From NCBI GenBank assembly GCA_024711005.1, contig JANJTQ010000034.1, positions 1 to 45,796 on the forward strand: 45,796 bases of DNA, read 5' to 3'. This document shows, one piece after another, positions 42,192 to 45,796 of this stretch. Source of the DNA: Opitutaceae bacterium. GTDB lineage: Bacteria; Verrucomicrobiota; Verrucomicrobiia; Opitutales; Opitutaceae. The notes beneath the pieces are model-generated. The model was not told the origin of the DNA, made no database searches, and saw nothing but the letters and a program-made list of their open reading frames with translations. How positions within the stretch are numbered: the stretch's first letter is position 1; each line of letters begins with the position of its first letter. The position numbers were made by a program, and so were the translations under genes.

Positions 42192-42830
42192 ATGAGCTTT
42201 CATCCCATCACCCGCAGGCTTCATTCCCGCTCCGGTTTCACCTTGGTCGAGTTGCTCACGGTGATCGCCATCGTGGTTATCCTGATCGCGATCACCATTC
42301 CGATTGTCGGGACGGTGCGGAGCAACGCCAGTGCGACCAAATGCAAAAGCAACCTCCGGCAGTTATCGACGGCGTATCTGCTCTACGCGCAGGACCACAA
42401 GGGAAAGTCGCTGACCGACTCTCCGTGGACCAATCTCCTCGATCCTTATCTGGCGCGCGCCAAGACGACTGATAAATTGTATGACTTTTACCGGTGCCCG
42501 GTCGCGCCAGAGCGGCCTGAAGCCGAGTATTATCAACCGGATTATGCAGCCAACATCCACGGCGCGGTGCATGCCAGCTATTCCCACGGAGGACCCAAGG
42601 CTCCGACCAAGCTGAACGGCATCGCCAATCCGGGACGTGTGTTTGCGTTCGTCGACTGGCTTCCCAGATGGCGCTTTGCCCAAGTGTTCGATATCGGGAC
42701 GGCGAACGGCGCGAGAAAAGACGAGGTCTTTCGCCATAGCGGAAAAGTGAATGCCGTGTTTGTGGACGGACACATTCAGCAGTTCGACTGGCCTTTCCCC
42801 GCCGACGTGTACGCGGCTCCCTGGAACTAG
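42192..42830 (+). CDS. Pseudopilin-like protein with H-X9-DG motif
   Basis: 212 residues with a clear prepilin leader: HSRSG then [19 protein letters not shown], with cleavage after Gly15 and Glu at +5. The C-terminal RHSGKVNAVFVDGH is an exact H-X9-DG motif, the signature of the expanded pseudopilin family of Planctomycetes and Verrucomicrobia. Conserved Cys and Asn residues (KCKSNLRQLSTAYLLYAQDHKG) follow the helix, as in the other pseudopilin at 26728. It is flanked by a secreted protein and an esterase whose ATG is 7 bp away, so it belongs to the carbohydrate operon. It probably acts in enzyme export or display. Confidence 0.9.
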   Translation: MSFHPITRRLHSRSGFTLVELLTVIAIVVILIAITIPIVGTVRSNASATKCKSNLRQLSTAYLLYAQDHKGKSLTDSPWTNLLDPYLARAKTTDKLYDFYRCPVAPERPEAEYYQPDYAANIHGAVHASYSHGGPKAPTKLNGIANPGRVFAFVDWLPRWRFAQVFDIGTANGARKDEVFRHSGKVNAVFVDGHIQQFDWPFPADVYAAPWN

Positions 42831-42837
42831 AAAGCAT

Positions 42838-43767
42838 ATGAAATACTCCTTTGCTTTAATCGCGATGATGGGAGCCGTGGTCGCAAGCGCTCCGCTCGTG
42901 GGTCAGTCATCGTCCAAGCCCCTCCCTGCATCCGCCTTTGGCGAAAAGCCCAGCGAGATCCTGCTTTGGGATGACGCTCCTCCTGGCTTTATTGAAGGCG
43001 CGCACAAAGCATGGCCGGGAGTGGGCGAGGGCGGGGTGAAACTGGTTTCCCGCATCGGCATCCCTTCGATCATTCTTCATCAGCCGCTGGCCCCCGCCAA
43101 AAAAAGAAAAGCGGTGATCCTTTGTCCCGGAGGGGCCTATCAGGCGTTGGCCTCCATCGAAAATGGCAACGGCACGCTGGATCCTTTTCTCAAAGATGGG
43201 TTCGTCGTGATCGTGCTGAAATACCGTACGGTGCCGAATCCCAAACAGGCCGAGATTGACGCACTGGTTGATGCCAAGCGTGCGGTTCGTCTGGTCCGTC
43301 ATCGCGCGGCGGAATGGAATATTGATCCGGCACAAATCGGCGTGGTGGGATGGTCGGCCGGAGGCAATCTGACTCTTAATTTGGCAAGCCATACGGATAA
43401 CGGAAACCCTCAGGCCACGGATCCTATTGAGCGCCAGAGCTGCCGTCCGGACTTTGTCGCGATGCTTTGTCCTTGGCCGACCAGTCGCCCGGCCAGCGGC
43501 TACCTCATCTCCAAGGATTCCCCGCCCGCCTTCATTGCTTCGGCCAAGGATGACAAGGCTGCGCCCACCCGATTCGCCACCGGCATCGCCGCGAATTACG
43601 AACAGGCCGGGGTGCCTTGCAACCTGTGGGTCATCGAAGCGGGAGGCCACCGTGCCTTCAGTTACGATTCCACGGGAGAGGGATCCCATTGGCGCGAGCG
43701 GTTTGTGAAATGGATCCATACCGCCGTCCCTCAAAATCCAACGATCGCCTCCGACGGCGGAGTTTGA
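42838..43767 (+). CDS. Secreted alpha/beta hydrolase, acetyl-xylan-esterase/BD-FAE type
   Basis: 309 residues. A signal peptide (~1-23, MMGAVVASAPLVGQS) is followed by an alpha/beta hydrolase fold: the oxyanion-hole motif ILCPGGAYQ (~95-102), nucleophile elbow GWSAGGN (S173), acid in ASAKDDKAAP (D238 or D239) and histidine in EAGGHRAFSY (H271). The arrangement matches esterases that remove acetyl or feruloyl groups from xylan-type polymers, which suits the neighbouring glycosidases. It starts 7 bp after the pseudopilin stop and ends the operon. I use the ATG for MKYSFAL; the in-frame start upstream lies inside the pseudopilin gene. Confidence 0.88.
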   Translation: MKYSFALIAMMGAVVASAPLVGQSSSKPLPASAFGEKPSEILLWDDAPPGFIEGAHKAWPGVGEGGVKLVSRIGIPSIILHQPLAPAKKRKAVILCPGGAYQALASIENGNGTLDPFLKDGFVVIVLKYRTVPNPKQAEIDALVDAKRAVRLVRHRAAEWNIDPAQIGVVGWSAGGNLTLNLASHTDNGNPQATDPIERQSCRPDFVAMLCPWPTSRPASGYLISKDSPPAFIASAKDDKAAPTRFATGIAANYEQAGVPCNLWVIEAGGHRAFSYDSTGEGSHWRERFVKWIHTAVPQNPTIASDGGV

Positions 43768-43779
43768 GTCGGGATCTAA

Positions 43780-43793
43780 TGACTCGTGAGTCA
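43780..43793. promoter_or_regulatory. LacI-type operator, site 3 (upstream of PEP-CTERM gene)
   Basis: TGACTCGTGAGTCA, with fully symmetric TGACTC and GAGTCA half sites around GT. It is the best of the three palindromes and lies 120 bp before the start of the PEP-CTERM gene at 43914, just past the esterase stop. Confidence 0.7.
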
Positions 43794-43913
43794 ATCACGG
43801 GACGTTGTCACCCATTCCCGGGTTGATACGCCTCACAACGGTCAGTTCCACCCCTTTACCCTGTTTGTGCACTCATTCCGAGTTGCCACTCAAGTTACGC
43901 AGACACCTCACCT

Positions 43914-44663
43914 ATGAAAACGCATACGATTCCCTCACTCCTCGTCCTCGCCTTGGGGACTTTGTTTACGTCGGCCAAGCTCCAATCCCAGGTTATATAT
44001 TCCGAGAATTTCCATAATACTGCGCCCAGCGGAAACATGTATTTGGCCAACTTCGGCTGGAGTGGATATATAAATTCATTGGCGACAACTGTTAACGCTG
44101 GAAATGCCTATATCCCTAATCTGGCCGGGAACCCTCCTCCCGACCACGGCTATCTCAGTTTGTCGGGTATCTCGGCCACCTATGGCTTGATAGAAACCTT
44201 TTCCAGCATTGATGCGGCGGGTAGCGAGATCACTTGGAGCATGGGCAACAGTGCCACCTCGACCACGCTCCGCCTATTGGTGCAGTCGGGCTCCGAGTGG
44301 TATGCCTCCAATGAACTCTTTTCAAATACGGGGACATACACTCAGGCTACTTTTTCGGCCGCGACGTCGGACGATGTTCGTCGGTCGCTGACTTTTTCGA
44401 CGGCAGCTGAGAATTGGCGGTCGTTTACGCTTACCCCTGGCTCGGAGATGACGCTGGGAAGTATTGCCAGCAGCGCTATATCATCCGAGATCACGGGAAT
44501 CGGATTTTACGTGACCACGACCAGCGGCACCACCCGGCTTGATTCGCTTGTGGTCACGGCGGCAGTCCCGGAACCTTCGGCCTATGCGGCCCTGTTCGGG
44601 GCGGTTGCGCTTTGCGCGGTTGGATGCAGGAGGAAGCGTGCCCGCTTCGAGCAGGCTGCGTAA
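43914..44663 (+). CDS. PEP-CTERM sorting-domain protein
   Basis: 249 residues. Signal peptide ~1-25 (LLVLALGTLFTSAKLQSQ). The body is Ser/Thr/Gly-rich with beta-prone segments (YSENFHNTAPSGN, SEITWSMGNS, GFYVTTTSGTTRLDSL) similar to concanavalin-like domains, but without the module shared by the GH16 and 35004 proteins. The C-terminus is a PEP-CTERM signal: AVPEPSAYAALFGAVALCAV then RRKRAR. It is probably exported and surface-attached by an exosortase encoded elsewhere. Its composition is less GC-rich than most neighbours. It has its own operator and a strong terminator, so it is a single-gene unit under likely LacI control. Confidence 0.88.
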   Translation: MKTHTIPSLLVLALGTLFTSAKLQSQVIYSENFHNTAPSGNMYLANFGWSGYINSLATTVNAGNAYIPNLAGNPPPDHGYLSLSGISATYGLIETFSSIDAAGSEITWSMGNSATSTTLRLLVQSGSEWYASNELFSNTGTYTQATFSAATSDDVRRSLTFSTAAENWRSFTLTPGSEMTLGSIASSAISSEITGIGFYVTTTSGTTRLDSLVVTAAVPEPSAYAALFGAVALCAVGCRRKRARFEQAA

Positions 44664-44744
44664 AGGGTCAATCACCGACCTTGGTTTAATTTTTCCAGTG
44701 AGGCTTCTTCCTTGAGGAAAAGGCCGGGGCATACGGCGAAACGG

Positions 44745-44791
44745 CGGCGCGCTTTCTCTTAAAGCAGGAGAGAAAGCGCGCCGTCGGTTTT
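44745..44791 (+). terminator. Intrinsic terminator of the PEP-CTERM gene
   Basis: CGGCGCGCTTTCTCT (44745-44759) and AGAGAAAGCGCGCCG (44769-44783) form a perfect 15-bp stem with a 9-nt loop, followed by TCGGTTTTG. It lies just 12 bp before the start of the next gene. Confidence 0.85.
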
Positions 44792-44802
44792 GTGGCAACG
44801 AC

Positions 44803-45546
44803 ATGACATTATCGGAATGGGGGAGTCCGTTTGAGTGGCGCGGGTTCGTCGGTTACGAAGGCGTGATCGATGGACGGGCGTGCAAGATTGTCGTGCCGCC
44901 GACGGCGGCGAACGGGAATCCCTGGGCATGGCGGCCGGAGTTTTTTAATGCGTTTGCCGAGGTGGATGCGCAGGTCGTGGCGCGTGGATTTCACTTCGTG
45001 TACCTTGATGTGAGCGACCACTACGGCTGTCCGAAAGCCATCGCGCACGGCGACGCGATGTGGCGATTCGTAACGGAACAGTTTGGCCTCGCGAAGAGGT
45101 GTGCGTTTATCGCGCTGAGTCGCGGCGGGTTGTTTGCCTACAACTACGCGGCGGCCTTTCCCGGGCGGGTGGCGTGCATCTACGCGGACAATCCGGTGTG
45201 CGATTTCAAGAGCTGGCCGGCGGGATGGGGCGGCGGGCCGGGCAGCGCGGATGACTGGGCGAAGTGTCTGGCGGTTTACGGATTCACCGAAGAGCAGGCG
45301 CGAGCGTATGCCTACAATCCGGTGGATCGCGCTGACGTGCTCGCGAAGGCGGGGATCCCGATTTTCCAAGTGCTCGGTGATGCGGACGAAATCGTGCCGG
45401 TGGAGGAGAACGGCTATGTGCTGCGCGAGCGCTTCAGGGCGGCGGGCGGGACGTATCGCGAGATCATTAAACCGGGCGCGCTTCACCATCCGCATGGCTT
45501 GGATGATCCGACGCCGGTGGTGGAGTTTATCGTTGGCTCGGCGTGA
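44803..45546 (+). CDS. Alpha/beta hydrolase, family not resolved
   Basis: 247 residues. It shows an alpha/beta hydrolase core: a strand ending FVYLDVSDHYGCPKA, a nucleophile elbow FIALSRGGLFAY (S106), an acid after beta7 in LGDADEIVP (D193 or D195) and a His in GALHHPHG (H228-H231). There is no signal peptide, so it is cytoplasmic. It could be an esterase or lipase-like enzyme; many uncharacterised bacterial proteins share this LSRGG type of elbow. It stands alone after a strong terminator, although its ATG is only 12 bp past that structure, so its promoter must overlap the terminator region or depend on readthrough. It is convergent with an AraC gene. Confidence 0.85.
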   Translation: MTLSEWGSPFEWRGFVGYEGVIDGRACKIVVPPTAANGNPWAWRPEFFNAFAEVDAQVVARGFHFVYLDVSDHYGCPKAIAHGDAMWRFVTEQFGLAKRCAFIALSRGGLFAYNYAAAFPGRVACIYADNPVCDFKSWPAGWGGGPGSADDWAKCLAVYGFTEEQARAYAYNPVDRADVLAKAGIPIFQVLGDADEIVPVEENGYVLRERFRAAGGTYREIIKPGALHHPHGLDDPTPVVEFIVGSA

Positions 45547-45615
45547 GTCGTCACGGTTGCGACCGTGCCGAAGTTCGGAGCGATGAGGGATCCTTGGACT
45601 TCCCGGTTGACAGCC

Positions 45616-45795
45616 TCAGTCTCGCTCGTGGCGCCCGCGGAATTTTCGGGGCGACTCCTTGAGGTTCTTGGTGAACCAAAACGAGAACTGGCTGAGGTGA
45701 CCGAAACCGGTTTCGTAGGCGACCTCTTTGATGGTGTGTCCGTCGCCCTGCAGCAGCGCGCACGCGGTTTGTACGCGGCGCTGGTTCCAGAATTG
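45616..45795 (-). CDS. AraC-family transcriptional regulator, C-terminal fragment at window edge
   Basis: The last 59 residues of an AraC/XylS-type regulator that continues beyond the right end of the window. It shows the end of the first helix-turn-helix (QFWNQRRVQTACALLQGDG) and the second one, TIKEVAYETGFGHLSQFSFW, with the signature Phe-Gly/Ser-Phe spacing and F-T-K-x-x-G/E-x-S-P ending. It is convergent with the alpha/beta hydrolase. Nothing can be said about its effector domain. Confidence 0.85.
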   Translation of the reverse strand, partial: QFWNQRRVQTACALLQGDGHTIKEVAYETGFGHLSQFSFWFTKNLKESPRKFRGRHERD

Positions 45796-45796
45796 C

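Noticed and set aside
1-45796. CRISPR arrays, tRNA or rRNA genes, prophage or complete insertion sequences
   Set aside because: No regularly spaced repeat array, no cloverleaf or rRNA-like segment, and no transposase, integrase or phage structural gene was found on either strand.

Overview
This window looks like a chromosomal segment from a GC-rich member of Verrucomicrobiota, most likely Opitutaceae-like. The evidence is three PEP-CTERM surface proteins, an autotransporter-type beta-strand repeat protein, H-X9-DG-type pseudopilins next to glycoside hydrolases, many secreted carbohydrate enzymes, sulfatases, LacI/AraC regulators, and short intergenic inverted repeats. One of those repeats reads through as a HGRDAHAT-type peptide. 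Shine-Dalgarno sequences are mostly absent. The assignment is inference from gene content; no rRNA or tRNA is present.

Layout. Positions 1-5200 hold the 3' end of a coiled-coil/protease-like gene (+), a dienelactone hydrolase (-), a methyltransferase and UbiA-like membrane protein pair with overlapping stop and start (-), and a sulfatase-family protein (+) that has lost its formylglycine and metal positions. Positions 5234-16275 hold three genes in one direction: an ECF sigma factor, a 1050-residue protein that joins an anti-sigma-like membrane segment to secretin-type and VWA domains, and a 2362-residue exported multi-pass protein. The last has its own promoter, with a perfect TATAAT and three TGACAA units exactly 11 bp apart. 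I consider this the best candidate for an undescribed system.

Positions 16342-28562 are a minus-strand carbohydrate block. It contains a DUF5060/apiosidase-like protein fused to a nucleoside-hydrolase domain and a lectin domain, a PEP-CTERM protein, a GH5 enzyme with two 780-bp tandem beta-repeat units, a second GH5, a pseudopilin and an AraC regulator. Three of the genes have an 11-bp GTTACNGTAAC (or near) palindrome 110-160 bp upstream. Positions 28645-33410 hold an intact sulfatase (+), a GH16 enzyme with two tandem 717-bp lectin-like modules (-), and an SGNH esterase (-).

Positions 33623-44663 are a LacI-centred block: LacI, a PEP-CTERM protein carrying the same lectin-like module as the GH16 enzyme, a tightly spaced run of MDR dehydrogenase, GH2-like giant enzyme, secreted protein, pseudopilin and esterase, then another PEP-CTERM gene. 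A TGACTC-RY-GARTCA palindrome lies upstream of LacI and of both PEP-CTERM genes, which predicts a small local regulon. The window ends with an alpha/beta hydrolase (+) and the C-terminal part of an AraC regulator (-).

Taken together, most of 16-44 kb appears to be an exported polysaccharide-degradation island (GH5, GH16, GH2-like, apiosidase-like, sulfatase, esterases) with surface display through PEP-CTERM and possibly pseudopilins. No TonB receptor, SusD or sugar transporter is present in the window.
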